NCBI GenBank assembly: GCA_030144725.1
Contig: JASKMD010000028.1
Span: 655,652-719,651, forward strand
DNA length: 64,000 nucleotides
DNA from: Haematococcus lacustris
Taxonomy: Eukaryota > Chlorophyta > Chlorophyceae > Chlamydomonadales > Haematococcaceae
Reading direction: 5' to 3'
Below the pieces are notes generated by a model, which worked only from the letters and a program-made list of their open reading frames with translations, searched no databases and was not told the DNA's origin. This document shows, one piece after another, positions 21,180 to 32,519 of this stretch. How positions within the stretch are numbered: position 1 is the first letter of the stretch; each line of letters begins with the position of its first letter. The position numbers were made by a program, and so were the translations under genes.

Positions 21180-21696
21180 CCATGCGTATGGCACGGGCGC
21201 CACCTACACCATTGCCTGACCACTGTTACAAGGCTCTGGTCTAAAGCCGGCATGACCTGCATGCACTGATTGTGAGCTGATGGCAGCTTAAGAAAGGGGA
21301 CACACACTACTGTGCCCCAGCAGGCTGCTGCTACTGGGCCTTGGGGGCCCGGTGCCGCAGCCGCTTACAACCCAGGCCAGGGTACTCCTTGCCCTTGGCG
21401 GGCAGAGCTGCCTGGTCTAGCCAGTAGCACAGGTCCAGCGGGCGCCACCTACTCTCCCCAATGCGCTGCATGTTCTGCGCTGCGTTGCATTCCCTGTCTA
21501 CCCACCTGCCTGGCTGTGGTGCTGGCTTGGCTTTGGTAGCCTTTGCCATTGGTGGGGTGGGTGGGCTCGGCTGCCTGCTCAGCCTTGCGTCACACAGATC
21601 CAGCCGCTGCCAGGCCCACATGGGTATCAAGTGCTCGCCCCGCACCGCATCCCAGGTGCCCTCCGTGGGCGCCATGTGGGCATAGAAGCCCTTCAA
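21180..21696 (-). pseudogene. Fanzor/TnpB-like protein, C-terminal third with flanking repeat
   Basis: The minus-strand frame from 21,696 encodes a variable linker, then PQPGRWVDRECNAAQNMQ, IGESRWRPLDLC, ALPAKGKEYPGLG and KRLRHRAPKAQ. 'DRxxNAAxN' matches the RuvC-III motif that closes the nuclease of TnpB and Fanzor proteins (usually D-R-D-x-N-A-A; here E replaces the second D). CAG to TAG gives a premature stop at the start of the glutamine run, three codons before where the relative at 7035-7117 has its own. Downstream on the minus strand, 21,186-21,300 is diverged flanking repeat. Upstream RuvC-I and RuvC-II are not found. In intact families this protein is an RNA-guided endonuclease; this copy cannot be active. 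Confidence 0.65.
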
Positions 21697-21750
21697 TGAG
21701 GTGCCAGGTGTGGGGTGGCAGGCAGCTGCTGCGCTGATGAGGCTGGGTTA

Positions 21751-21800
21751 CAGTGGCTTACAACCATGCCTCCTGGCACACTGGCTTACAACCATGCCTC
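21751..21800. repeat. Two-copy repeat of TGGCTTACAACCATGCCTCC
   Basis: Two near-identical units separated by about ten bases. The 21,700-22,140 interval has no gene I recognise. Confidence 0.7.
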
Positions 21801-22149
21801 CCAAGCAGCCTGCCGACTGACGGCGGCAGCAGTGTAAACCATCATCACACAACCATGCCTCTACCTACTAACCCGAGAATTGTCAAGGGAAGGCTAGTCA
21901 GCCACACCTGCTCTGCCTGCACTGCACTCCCTACCCACGGCCCAGTCCCCCTCAGCCTGCTTGCTGAGCCTCCTACACAGACCAAGATGACATCTGATAT
22001 TCTACTCTTACTAGGGTGCTGCTGAAAATCTACTAAGATCCCCAACCCGGCAATTTGTATATACCACCGCTGTGAGGGTGTGGGTTCATGACCCAAAGCA
22101 GGTGCCTGACTCAAGGACGGTATGGACCCCTCCCTGCCCCCACCATTGC

Positions 22150-22205
22150 CCTACCAGTCAAAAGTCATTAAGCAGCTGCCGGCTTGGAAGACAGGGTGGG
22201 AATCC
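22150..22205 (-). repeat. Copy of the 3' end of a cyclase exon
   Basis: 56 bp nearly identical to 17,016-17,071, which covers the donor and last coding bases of a cyclase ectodomain exon (peptide end SCLMTFDW). It lies just beyond the HPRT stop codon. Confidence 0.85.
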
Positions 22206-22327
22206 TGCCCATGACCAGCAGGGCAGTGCAGGCAGGAGGGCTGACCCACGCCGTAGGATACAGGCATCCAACCAATGCTACAGTCAGAAGGGGCAGCAGT
22301 GCTGAAAGGAGGGCGAGCGCCCGCCCA

Positions 22328-23892
22328 CTACTTCTTGGTAACGTATTTGGCCTGCACCTCTGGGCGTAAAACACCAATGTAGGGTAAGGAGCGATAGATC
22401 TGGGCCGTGTCCATACCATGGCCAACGATCCACTTGTTGGGACACTGCAAGCGAGAGGCACATCACACCAGCACACATCACTGTCGCCATGATGTCAGCC
22501 CCATGAAAAGCAGTTGCCAGGCAGCTGCCAGGCAGGTGTGGGCGCACTGAGGTCCAGTGTGACCCAGCCAGCACCCACATCAAAGCCAACGAAGTCAGGG
22601 ACATAGTCCACCTTGCGCCGTTCCTTTTTGTCCAGTAGCACCAAGGACCTGCAGCCAGGTCAATAGCGGCTGTGGGGCACACTGGCAACAGCAGGCCTTG
22701 CCAAAGATGCATCCTTCTTGGCAAAGTGAAGGGACCATTGCGCTCATGCCTGGCCTACACATCGTTCCTAAACTGCCGTGCCTAAGGTAGCTGTCCCTGG
22801 ACTCTAGCTAGAAGGCAATGACGGGCTGAGATGCAGCACCAACAATACGCACTTGATGCTTGCAGCTCCGGCTTCCCTCACATGCCGTGTCACTTCTTGG
22901 AGAGTGAGGCCAGAGTCACACTGCAATCAGCATTCTTAGCGCCAAACGTCACACTTCACCTGCCATGGTGGGCACAACCTAACCATGTGCCTGCCGACAG
23001 CAGCCACACCCCAACTGCTGTCACTGTATACATCGGTTGCAGCAACCTTCTGCTCACAGTTGCCCCCAGTACTCATCACTTCCTTTTCATGATTCACAAA
23101 GCAACCTGTGACTCAGCCAACCCCATGAAGCAGGGAAGCAATGAATTGCAACCCTGCAAAGCACACTGGCAAAGGTGCCTGACATCACGCCATCCACACA
23201 CCAAGTCGTCCACCAGCAATACGTGTCGGTTCTTCACAGCCGCTGCGTCAAAGGCCACCTCCACACGACCTGAGGTCTCTGTGCCAGCACCATATGAGCT
23301 TGCCTGAAGCAGGTGTCAAGAGGTGACCCAGGCTGCTATTGCACACACAGACACACACAAGCTAGCATTGTATACGGGTGACCAGCTGCTCAACTGCTGC
23401 CTGAATAGTGTTTGGAACAAGAGCAAGCACCGCACCTGGATGAAGTCAATGACCATGCCCTCAGGACATGGATGCAGAGCTCTCACAAGATCAGCTGCCA
23501 CGATGAAGCCCCCTTTCAGAATCTAAACACAGGGGACAGTCAACATACTGTGATAGCTTTAATGTTGCTGGAACACCACTGTTGTGATTGTGATGGGAAT
23601 TAGAAGAGTCAAACGACCATGTCGGCGCACACAAAGCGAAAGCAGTATCCACTGACCGGCATAATCACTGGCTGCTTATCGTGGTACTCATTAACGACTA
23701 ACCTGCACGTTGAAAAGCAGCCCTAGACTCAGTTTGACCGCCTTCTCGGACCCTCGCACACGAGCTTGCGCAACATTGCCACGACAATCACCTGCCCAGC
23801 TCGTCTACCTTGTCGCGGATTTGTTCGGCCGAGAATAGCACAGACTCAATGTCCTGGTGCACATTGTGACAAGGCTTGCCGTTGGCGGCCAT
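22328..23892 (-). CDS. HPRT: Hypoxanthine(-guanine) phosphoribosyltransferase, complete seven-exon gene
   Basis: Purine salvage: transfers phosphoribose from PRPP to hypoxanthine or guanine in the cytosol. Exons on the minus strand: 23892-23792, 23702-23657, 23522-23436, 23303-23202, 22920-22853, 22648-22579, 22444-22328. Phases agree at all six junctions, giving 591 nt and 196 residues, normal for the family. Signatures in order: [20 protein letters not shown] (N-terminal helix), [29 protein letters not shown] (mobile loop), VLLVDDLCDSGLTL (PRPP-binding loop near residues 106-118, CDSG in place of the usual xDTG), [17 protein letters not shown], and [20 protein letters not shown]. The start ATG opens [10 protein letters not shown] with no targeting peptide. 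The serine in the PRPP loop is conservative and may not affect activity. Confidence 0.94.
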
Positions 23893-24072
23893 CACGTCTG
23901 CCGGTTGACTTGGTACTTTGCGGTGAAGCAAACGTGAACAAAAGTGCAAGTCGGTGAGTTATTATGAACTTCATGGTTACCTATGGCCAATGAATCCAGC
24001 TGCCCCATAGCCCAGTGCCAGGATACGGCCTGCTGCTACATGCGGTAAGACACATGGCACACATATGTAAGA

Positions 24073-24426
24073 TCAACGGCTGCAAGCAACGTATGTAACG
24101 GAATCTAAGCGACGTCGAGTGGTGCCCTTTTCACCTGATAATGGGCCCTTATCACATATGACGGCCTTGGGATGGAGAAGTATTCGAGTGGCGCCTACTC
24201 CCGCAGGGTGGGCCCAGTATAAGACGCGCCCATCGTAGACCTGGTGATCATGAAGGACGAAATGGAGGCCTGGCGCGGTAGCGGGAGCCGGCCTGGGTGC
24301 CGCGGCGTCAGAGGCGGCGTCAGAGCCGGCAGGATGCTGCCTAGCAAGATTATAAGCAGCTGCAGCAGGCAGGGAAGCAGGGGTATCAGGATGAGGTTGG
24401 ACGGCAACAAGCTCGACTTTGCTCAT
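24073..24426 (-). CDS. Unassigned minus-strand frame downstream of a LINE
   Basis: 117 codons starting MSKVELVAVQPHP, with an alanine/proline-rich middle and a more ordered C-terminal half (FVLHDHQVYDGRVLYW, RILLHPKAVICDKG). It may be the tail of the LINE at 24,494-27,276 in another frame, or an unrelated fragment. I do not recognise a domain. Confidence 0.25.
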   Translation of the reverse strand: MSKVELVAVQPHPDTPASLPAAAAYNLARQHPAGSDAASDAAAPRPAPATAPGLHFVLHDHQVYDGRVLYWAHPAGVGATRILLHPKAVICDKGPLSGEKGTTRRRLDSVTYVACSR

Positions 24427-24493
24427 TGGCTGGGATTCCCGGTGTCAGCCTGCGGTGCAATAACATCCAACGCCTCGGACAGAGCACCCTAAC

Positions 24494-27276
24494 CTATGGA
24501 ATAGAAAAACCTGTAAGATGGCAAATTGTCAGTGGCAATGGTTTTTTGGAGTTGGGCCAAGGCGGCCACGTGAGCAAGGGAGGGGCGCTGGGGTCTGTGA
24601 TGACCCAAGTGCTGAGGCCGTGGCTGGGATCTGCCAAAAGGCTGTGGGTAAGGGGTTGCCAAGGGCGCACCCGGGGCGACCAAAGCTGTGCCAACATCTT
24701 CGCCCGCATGGTTGTGCTGATGACCCCCAGGTCTAGGAGCCCCACCCCTCCCTCCCGCCGGGGCATCACGCAAATGGCCTCGCTAGGGTACAGGGAGTTG
24801 CTGTTGGGGCTGCGCTCCTGGGGAAGGTCTGACGCAACAACAAAGCGTTTGATGGCAAGGGCCATGGCCTGCGCCACGGCTGTGGGAGGTTGCACGGCGG
24901 CCATTTGGTAGATGACCTTACTGGCCAGGCACTGCTGAGCCACCTGTACCCTACCAAGCAGGTTGAGGCCCAGGGGCTGCCAAGGGAGGGAGGCCGCCGT
25001 GATGGCAGCTGCTGCACCACCATAGGCGGCCTCTCCTGTGGCAGCGTAAGAGGTCGCCCCTAGGGGGACCCCCAGGTGGCGCACCACCAACCCCGGCGGC
25101 GCGGCGCGGATGACCCCCACTGCCCCTGCCCCTGCCCTTGCCCCTGCCCCTGCCCCTGCCCCTGCCCCTGCCCCTGCCCCTGCCCCTGCCCCTGCCCCTG
25201 CCCCTGCCCCTGCCCCTGCCCCTGCCCCTGCCCCTGCCCCTGCCCCTGCCCCTGCCCCTGCCCCTGCCCCTGCCCCTGCCCCTGCCCCTGCCCCTGCCCC
25301 TGCCCCTGCCCCTGCCCCTGCCCCTGCCCCTGCCCCTGCCCCTGCCCCTGCCCCTGCCCCTGCCCCTGCCCCTGCCCCTGCCCCTGCCCCTGCCCCTGCC
25401 CCTGCCCCTGCCCCTGCCCCTGCCCCTGCCCCTGCCCCTGCCCCTGCCCCTGCCCCTGCCCCTGCCCCTGCCCCTGCCCCTGCCCCTGCCCCTGCCCCTG
25501 CCCCTGCCCCTGCCCCTGCCCCTGCCCCTGCCCCTGCCCCTGCCCCTGCCCCTGCCCCTGCCCCTGCCCCTGCCCCTGCCCCTGCCCCTGCCCCTGCCCC
25601 TGCCCCTGCCCCTGCCCCTGCCCCTGCCCCTGCCCCTGCCCCTGCCCCTGCCCCTGCCCCTGCCCCTGCCCCTGCCCCTGCCCCTGCCCCTGCCCCTGCC
25701 CCTGCCCCTGCCCCTGCCCCTGCCCCTGCCCCTGCCCCTGCCCCTGCCCCTGCCCCTGCCCCTGCCCCTGCCCCTGCCCCTGCCCCTGCCCCTGCCCCTG
25801 CCCCTGCCCCTGCCCCTGCCCCTGCCCCTGCCCCTGCCCCTGCCCCTGCCCCTGCCCCTGCCCCTGCCCCTGCCCCTGCCCCTGCCCCTGCCCCTGCCCC
25901 TGCCCCTGCCCCTGCCCCTGCCCCTGCCCCTGCCCCTGCCCCTGCCCCTGCCCCTGCCCCTGCCCCTGCCCCTGCCCCTGCCCCTGCCCCTGCCCCTGCC
26001 CCTGCCCCTGCCCCTGCCCCTGCCCCTGCCCCTGCCCCTGCCCCTGCCCCTGCCCCTGCCCCTGCCCCTGCCCCTGCCCCTGCCCCTGCCCCTGCCCCTG
26101 CCCCTGCCCCTGCCCCTGCCCCTGCCCCTGCCCCTGCCCCTGCCCCTGCCCCTGCCCCTGCCCCTGCCCCTGCCCCTGCCCCTGCCCCTGCCCCTGCCCC
26201 TGCCCCTGCCCCCGCCTCTACCCTTTCCCTCTCCCCTTCCTTAGCTTCTCCCCTTCCCCCTCCCTCCCCTCCCACCCTTGCCAACCCTGCTCCCTCCACC
26301 CCCAGGGCCTCCGGCTCGCCCTGACCGGTCACTGGTTGGACGCACGGCAGGGCCACGCTCTTGCTCACGCTCAGCGCTGGGCCGCCTGCGGCGCGGAACC
26401 GCTCCAAGGCCTCCACCACCACTTCCCCGTCCTTGACCCGATCCAGCACCAGGATGGTGAGGTCGTCCGCGTACTCCTTGGTGGGAAGCGCGGGGGTCAG
26501 GGTGGCAGCGTGCATGGCCAGGAGACTGGTGGGAATAGCGGGGGTGGTGATGCGACCCGCCCGTTGGAGCGAGCTGAGGTAGCTAACGAGCGGTTGCAAC
26601 ACCACACACTAGTACAACGGGGAAGCCCCACTGCCCTGAAGAAGCCCAGAGGCCAAGGGGAAGCTGTCGGTGAGGTAGCCATTGACGAGCACCTGGCTGG
26701 TGGCCCCCCGGTGCAGCAGCTGCGCCCAGCGCACGTGCCCCTGCTGGCTGAACCCCATGGCCTCTAGCGTGTCCTAGAGCAGGCCCCAGGAAACGTTGTC
26801 ATAGGCCCCTGCCAGGTCCAGCAACAGAAGCCATGCAGGGCTGTGCCGCTGTTGGAGCTACTCCAACAAGCCTAGGTGGAACTGCACACTGTCGTTGATG
26901 TCCCTCCCCAGGATGAAAACTGACTGGGAAGGAGACACCAGCAGGTCCAGCGGCAGCTGTAGCCTGTCCTCTAAGGCCCGGGCCACCAGCCGCATCGCAG
27001 TTGAGCAGCGTGATGGGGCGGTACCCCCGCCACCTGGTCTCTAGGCTTGCCAGCCTTGGGAACCAGGGTAATGACCCCAGTGAGGAACTCAGCCAGGGGG
27101 GCTGGGTCGCTCGTATCTGCCAGAGCCTCTCTCAGCATGGCTCGCACTGGGCCCACCAGCTGAGGCCACAGCCGGTCGTACACCTCCATGGGCAGCCAAT
27201 GGAGCAGAAAAACCTGCAAGATGGCAAATTGCCAGTGGCATTGTTTTTTTGCCTTCAACTCAGGCGCTCCCAACAT
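24494..27276 (-). pseudogene. LINE reverse transcriptase, second lineage, with internal hexanucleotide expansion
   Basis: The minus strand from 27,276 encodes GVITLVPKAGKPRDQ and LPMEVYDRLWPQLVGP (RT fingers), breaks frame near 27,000, then passes through LLLDLAGAYDNVSW-like coding in another frame (about 26,800). From 26,605 a 703-codon frame contains YADDLTILVLD (catalytic DD), then SVSKSVAL, a 360-residue Gly-Ala tract, and LVVRHLGVPLGA, LNLLGRVQVAQ, GGVGLLDLG (RT thumb and C-terminal region). Frameshifts and the repeat make it inactive. It differs in sequence from the LINE at 5196-6889. Similar 40-bp sequences beginning 'gaaaaacctg' lie near both ends (24,505 and 27,208). Confidence 0.88.
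25121..26212. repeat. CCCCTG hexanucleotide array, about 180 units
   Basis: Every 60-base row from 25,141 to 26,200 is a perfect run of the same six bases. In the minus-strand RT frame it encodes alternating Gly-Ala; in two plus-strand frames it gives Pro-Ala and Pro-Leu. Six-base units keep all frames open. Confidence 0.97.
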
Positions 27277-27349
27277 TCAAAAAATGGCAGTAAACCGACC
27301 CCTGGTAGTAGGACGGCTGTAACTCTGCACTCGCTGCGCCAAATTTAAT

Positions 27350-28440
27350 GCTAGCTGGCTCAGTATGTAGCCAACCCGGCCAGCTACCTTTCCCCCATCC
27401 AGAATATTTATGCAGTCAGTAGGCCGTGCACAACAACGCATCAAAGTTAGTGATTCAAATTCGAACCGTTACGGGCCATGCAGTCATCGCTGCGACCGCC
27501 CGCGTCGCTCAGGCTGCTCAACATGAGCATGCGCGTCGGCGGCAGCAGTCGGATCGGAAAGCGGTTGCGGGAATGTGGCACTGAGCCCACCTCTTCCCCA
27601 TACCTGGAGGGCGATGCCACAGCTCGACCATTTTGACTTACAACATGCTACTTACTAGGTAGAGCTCCTCTAAGACAGTGTTACAAACGCTCATACTCAA
27701 ATAAGCCAAAAGCTCACTTTGGTCGGTGACCCCCAACTCCCTTAGCCGATCTCAGGACCAGGGCCATGCAGTCAGACACACAACTCCACACCTTGACCGA
27801 ATCAGGACTCGGTTTCTCTGAGAGTTACACTCCCCTACATGCCATCCACCTGCGTGCAAAGTTTCATAGCTCAACTGCCACCCCACAGCCCCGTAGCCCT
27901 GATTCTGTTTGGAAAACATGATGTAACTTCAAAGCTGTCAAACTGATAGAGGCCTGGGCTGTTTAACGTGCGGTTTGTTCTAATAAATGCGCCAAGGGGT
28001 CAAGAACAAACATTTCATGTCGCTTTTCCTCTAGGTGCAACGGGTGCAGCACAGTGGAGGACACAGTGGAGGAGGGGGGGTGTAACCCGGTTATACCTTA
28101 GTGTGCGCCGACCTTAATGATGTATTCGGCGAGAAGCGAACATGAGTATAGGCTTCCATCACCCCGTCTAGGTGCCCTGCACGCCCGGCAGACATCGCGT
28201 TGGGTAATTGCCGGACATTCCATTTGTACACAACCAGCTCACTACGCTAGGTAGATGGGGCCGCAGCGATGCGGCTCACCGTCTCAAGGAGACCCGTCTC
28301 GCCGCTGTGATTTGTTCGCGGGCACATGTGGCAGTACGCGAGCAAAGACTCCAATGGCTTGCGCTGATGGTCAGATGACGCGCATTGCTTTGCAGCTACC
28401 AATGTGACAAACGCTATCGAAAAAGATGCAGTATTGAGAG
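27350..28440. other. No gene recognised
   Basis: Mixed-composition sequence between the LINE and the WSS1-like gene. No long frame, repeat or RNA gene was found. It may include upstream sequence of the WSS1-like gene. Confidence 0.5.
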
Positions 28441-28449
28441 AGTACTTGC

Positions 28450-31400
28450 ATGCATATTACCAACCCCATGTTGGGAGGGCCTGACTTCAACCACAGCACG
28501 TGGTTTAAATCCCCATGGTGCAAACCCGACAGCTCGTCGCACGCGGTCTTAGCGCGTAGTCGCCGAATGGTCGTGGTGGACTGGGCAAAGCAGCAAGAGG
28601 AACCCAAGTGCCATGAGATAAAAACCATGGGCTGGCACAACGATGCAGAGGCGAAGCGTCTCCTGACGGATGCGGCAGCCCAGGTGGGAAAGAAAATGCA
28701 CGGCATTGAGGAAACAACAGCAGCATCAGCATGGGGGGCACCACTGATCAGCGCATGGTTCCCATACTACTAGGAGATGCGTTATGTGAAATCCGAACTG
28801 TCGGTATCAGCATGACCCAGCAGGCCCTGAGCGTACCGTGGCCCGTGACCAGCACCACTGATGTGCAGGTGCAGCCCATCATGCGCAAACGTGGCTGGAT
28901 AGTGCCTCTGCTCACGGAGTTCTACCCACCCAATGCCTGCTTACTGGGCTTGAACATCGGCGGTGGTGGTGGTCAGTCTGCCCTGCCAGTGTTGATCCAC
29001 CCCCTGCCAGCCCTTCCCTCATTGCCAGGATGCCTTCCCAGCTTCAACACCAGCCCAGCCGCAGTGACAATACACCCAGTGTGCAGCCAGCCCGACCAGC
29101 TTTCCAGCTCCCCCTTGTGCCTGTCCTGGGTTCCTGTACTTACCCTGTTTCAATGCATGCGGGCCCCTCTCCCCACAGCTGCTGGCGGCAGTCCCTGCCT
29201 CGCACCCACTGCTGGCCCATCTCTAAGTGAGAAAGCTGGCTGCCCCAGGCCGTACGCGGGAGGTCCGAGTGCGGTTGCGGCAGGCTCGTGACCGCACGCT
29301 CTTCTTTCCTTTTGAGCATGTGCTGGGCACTCTGCTGCATGAGCTGGTGCACAATGTGCAGGGCCCACACAACAGGTGAGTGGGTGGGTGGGTGGGGTGT
29401 GCAAAAGGGGAGGGGAGGGCATCACCACCAGCAGCAGCGACAGGAGACAGGCAGGCGAATGCCATGTAATGATGATAATGATGATGATGGGGAGGAGGAG
29501 GACTGCGCTAGGGGTAGAGCAGGGAGGGGAGGGGAGTGGCGGCAAGGGGGTGGGCAGTTTTGGGGGAGGGGGAGTGCGGGTGAACGAATGAGGGAGGGGG
29601 GACAGTTGAGGGAAAGGGGCGGATGAGAGGCAGGGGCAGGATGCCAGGGTCCAGGCCATGACTAACACATGTGAGGGAGACACACATACCCATGCTGTGT
29701 GTTTTTCTGCTGCCTGATTTGCTGGATGGCAAGCCACAGCCTGAGCCACACTCAGACGGCCCTCCCCTCCTCGCTGCTGCAGTGTTTTCTACAAGCTGCT
29801 GGATGAGTTGAATGACGAGTGTGACGAGCTCATGGCAAAGGTACCTACCCTACCCTGCTGCTGCTGCCCCTCCTGCCCCTGCTGCTGCTCCCTTGCCGCT
29901 GCTGCTGCTACCTTGCTGCTGTTGCTGCTCCCTTGCCGCTGCTGCTGCTCCCTTGCTGCTGCTGCTGCTGCTCCCTTACTGCTGCTGCTGCCTCCTTTTC
30001 CGCTGCTACTGCTCCCTTACCGCTGCTGCTGCTCCCTCGCCGCTGCTGCTGTGGTGCCCTGGTTTACCAGGCACATGGGCCCCTTCCTGTCGCCACCATT
30101 GTGCCCACTGGCTGGCTGGATGGCTGTCACCCTCAACAGCCAGCAGCAGCCAGCAGCCAGGATGCTAGCGCACACTCTTTGGCTCCACACCAGGCTTCAC
30201 TGACACGCCCATGGACTGCATGGGCTGCATGAACAGGGCAGGCGCAAAATGAAGCATGGGCAGCATGGGCTGCATGGGCTGCATGTGGGGATTGCTTCAG
30301 TGTCCACTCCCTGCCAATTCCCCTCTGGCTGCTGCAGGGCATCACTGGCAGTGGGGCGGGCTTCCATGGGCCCAGCAAGGGGCGCCTAGGTTCTCACGCT
30401 TTCGTGCCCCTGCACAACCCCCCCAGCACCGCCTTGAGGGAGGTGGCGGCCAGGGTGAGTCATGCAGCAGCAGCAGCAGCAGCAGCAGCAGGCGGCAGCG
30501 CCAGGGGCTGCAGGGAGCAGCAAGGTGAGGCCCACAAGGCGCACGGTGCAAGGTAAGGCGCATGGCGCAAGGTTAGGCGCATGGTGTGTACCGTACTGAT
30601 ACGCCTCACCCAAATCCCATGCTCAAACAATTAGAGATACAATATGGTGACGAAATGATTTGGTGAAATCACCAACAAGGCGTATCAGTACGGTAATTGA
30701 AATGACATAGGCACTACATTAGGGCTGCCCTGGCCCTGGCCCTGGCCCTGATTGGCCTGGCCTCGCTGCCTGAGTTGTTGTCAGCGTCATGCCTGCACTG
30801 CTCATGGCTGTTGTGCCATGTATCCCGCGTTCACTGCCTTGAGGCCGCGGTTGGCTGCAAAGTGGCTGCCACTGCTGTCCCGGCTGCACAGGCAGCTGAG
30901 GAGCGCGCAAAGAAGCAGCGGCTGATGACGCGCGGCCCCTGCTGTGTGGGCAGGGCGTCAGGCCAAGCCTCAGGTGCAGCTTTGGGTGCACAGTTGCTGC
31001 TGGGCCACCTCAGGGCCACCTCAGGGCCACCTCAGGGCCACAGGAACCAGCTTCTGCCTGCCTACTTACTTTGCATTGGCTCCTCACCTCAACTCGTATG
31101 CTCAGGATGTCTATTAAGGTCCAGACGGGAAAGGCAGCTCACTACACTCTGAGCCCTCTCCCCTTCCCCTCCTCCCCTTCCCCCTCGGAGACTTGATCAG
31201 TTGAGCTTTATTAGCATTACCCAGCAGGCTCTGAGCGTACCCTGGCCACCGTGCCATACCAGCACACCTAGTCAGCAGCCCCATCACGAGTGGCCTGCCC
31301 TCAAGACGACACACTTATGGGCACTGTGCATGCGTTGTAGTGAGGTGCACATGCTGCTGCTGAGCCGCAGGCAGCCTGGACTGGCGCACCCTGACCCCTG

Positions 31401-32515
31401 CCCAGGCGGCAGCCCAGGCCGCTGCCAGGCGCGCTGCAGACAACCAGTGGTGCCCCTCGGAGCAGCTGGCGGGCCTCAGCCTGGAAAGCATAGAGGCGGG
31501 AGGGGCAGGGGGAGGGCCAGCAGGGCAGGGGGCAGCAAGGGGGCCAGCAGGGCAGGGGGCAGCGGGGGGCCCAGCAGGGCAGGGGGCAGGAGGTGCAGCT
31601 GGGCAGGGAGCAGGAGCAGGGCCAACTTCCACAACTGGTCAAAAAGAACAACGGGCAGCAGGAGCAGGAGGCAGGGTTGGGGCAGGGGCAGCAATAGGTA
31701 TAGCCAGCAGCTTAGGAGGGGTCCACCTGTTGGGGGCGGCAGCAGCAAGGAGCCTGACGGAGGCTCAAGGCCCCAGGGCAGCATCTGCAGCAAACACAGC
31801 CAGCACGGCTGCCACCCTGCCAGCACCTACACCCTTCCTCACACCCCCTTCACACCACCTTCACACCACCTTCCTAGTGGCCCCTGTTCTACCTCCACCA
31901 AGCAATACAGGGCCAGCCCAACATGTGCATCACAGCCAGCCTCTAGCCGGCCAGCCAGCCAGCCACCCGCCTGGCCAGGCATCAGGTGGCTCAGAGCACC
32001 GGGAAGGTGAAAGGCGGAACGAGCCCACCATTAGCCAGCCTGGCCACAACAGATTCCAAGGCAATGGGCGCAGCCAGCAGCACAGGGCTGAGCAGGGGGA
32101 TCAGCGCAATGATCAGCCACTGAGGGACATTGCCCAGCCAGACAGTGCAGGGGCAGGGGCACGCAGCCATCCCAGCCACAGCTGCCAGCCCCCCGGCCTG
32201 ACAAGGGCGGTTGCACAGACACCAATCGTCATTGAGCTAGGCAGCGAGTCGGATAGCGAGGCTGACCCGACTCCCGCGCCCTGCGCCGCCACGGACGAGG
32301 CATGTGCGCCCTACGATAGACTCTTCACCGTGACGCAAACAACGCGAGCGCGCAATGGCCTGGCCATACAGGCACCGGAGCAGGAGCATCCGAAGGATGG
32401 GGCATCCGCCCACCCTTGCAACAGGCAGCCTCTGTCCGCCGCCCCTTCTCTCGTGCCTGGGGCGGGACACATAGCTCAGCTAGAGGTGGTGGACTTGACG
32501 TGTGATGATGAGTGA
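28450..32515 (+). CDS. WSS1: WLM-domain metalloprotease, WSS1/SPRTN-like, with C-terminal SUMO-interacting motifs
   Basis: WSS1-type proteases cleave proteins crosslinked to DNA and act on sumoylated targets. Exons: about 28450-28683, 28869-28971, 29249-29375, 29783-29840, 30338-30454, 30892 to about 30951, 31406-32515. Junctions 1-5 agree in phase; the donor after 30,951 is provisional. WLM signatures in order: DAEAKRLLTDAAAQ, VQPIMRKRGWIVPLLTEF, CLLGLNIGGGG, EVRVRLRQARDRTLFFPFEH, LGTLLHELVHNVQGPHN (HExxH-type zinc site), FYKLLDELNDECDELM, GITGSGAGFHGP. The tail has RAADNQWCPSEQLAG, a low-complexity GPAGQGA region, and two SIM-like motifs: PIVIELGSESDSEAD and, ending the protein, LEVVDLTCDDE. 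Start codon uncertain: the frame opens at 28,450, but later ATGs (28,567, 28,630) are possible. Intron 5 holds a MITE. Confidence 0.9.
28805..28843. repeat. Dispersed 40-bp repeat, copy 1 (WSS1 intron 1)
   Basis: Contains 'cagcatgacccagcaggccc' and 'gagcgtaccgtgg'. Related copies lie at 31,199-31,250 and 34,482-34,522. Confidence 0.75.
30591..30693. mobile_element. 103-bp MITE, TA-flanked, CCGTACT termini
   Basis: Ends are exact inverted repeats, CCGTACTGATACGCCT at 30,591-30,606 and its complement at 30,678-30,693, flanked by TA (30,589-30,590 and 30,694-30,695). It sits in WSS1 intron 5. The first seven bases match the 924-bp MITE at 19,418. Confidence 0.9.
31199..31250. repeat. Dispersed repeat, copy 2 (WSS1 intron 6)
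   Basis: Carries 'ttagcattacccagcaggct' and 'gagcgtaccctgg'. On the minus strand it could encode RACWVMLIKL. Confidence 0.7.
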
Positions 32516-32519
32516 TCGT

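Noticed and set aside
25121..26212. Possible CRISPR-like or minisatellite array
   Set aside because: Six-base perfect units without spacers; a simple microsatellite.
25076..26767. Long Pro-Cys, Pro-Ala and Pro-Leu frames on the plus strand
   Set aside because: Products of reading the CCCCTG array; the flanking homology is to a minus-strand reverse transcriptase.
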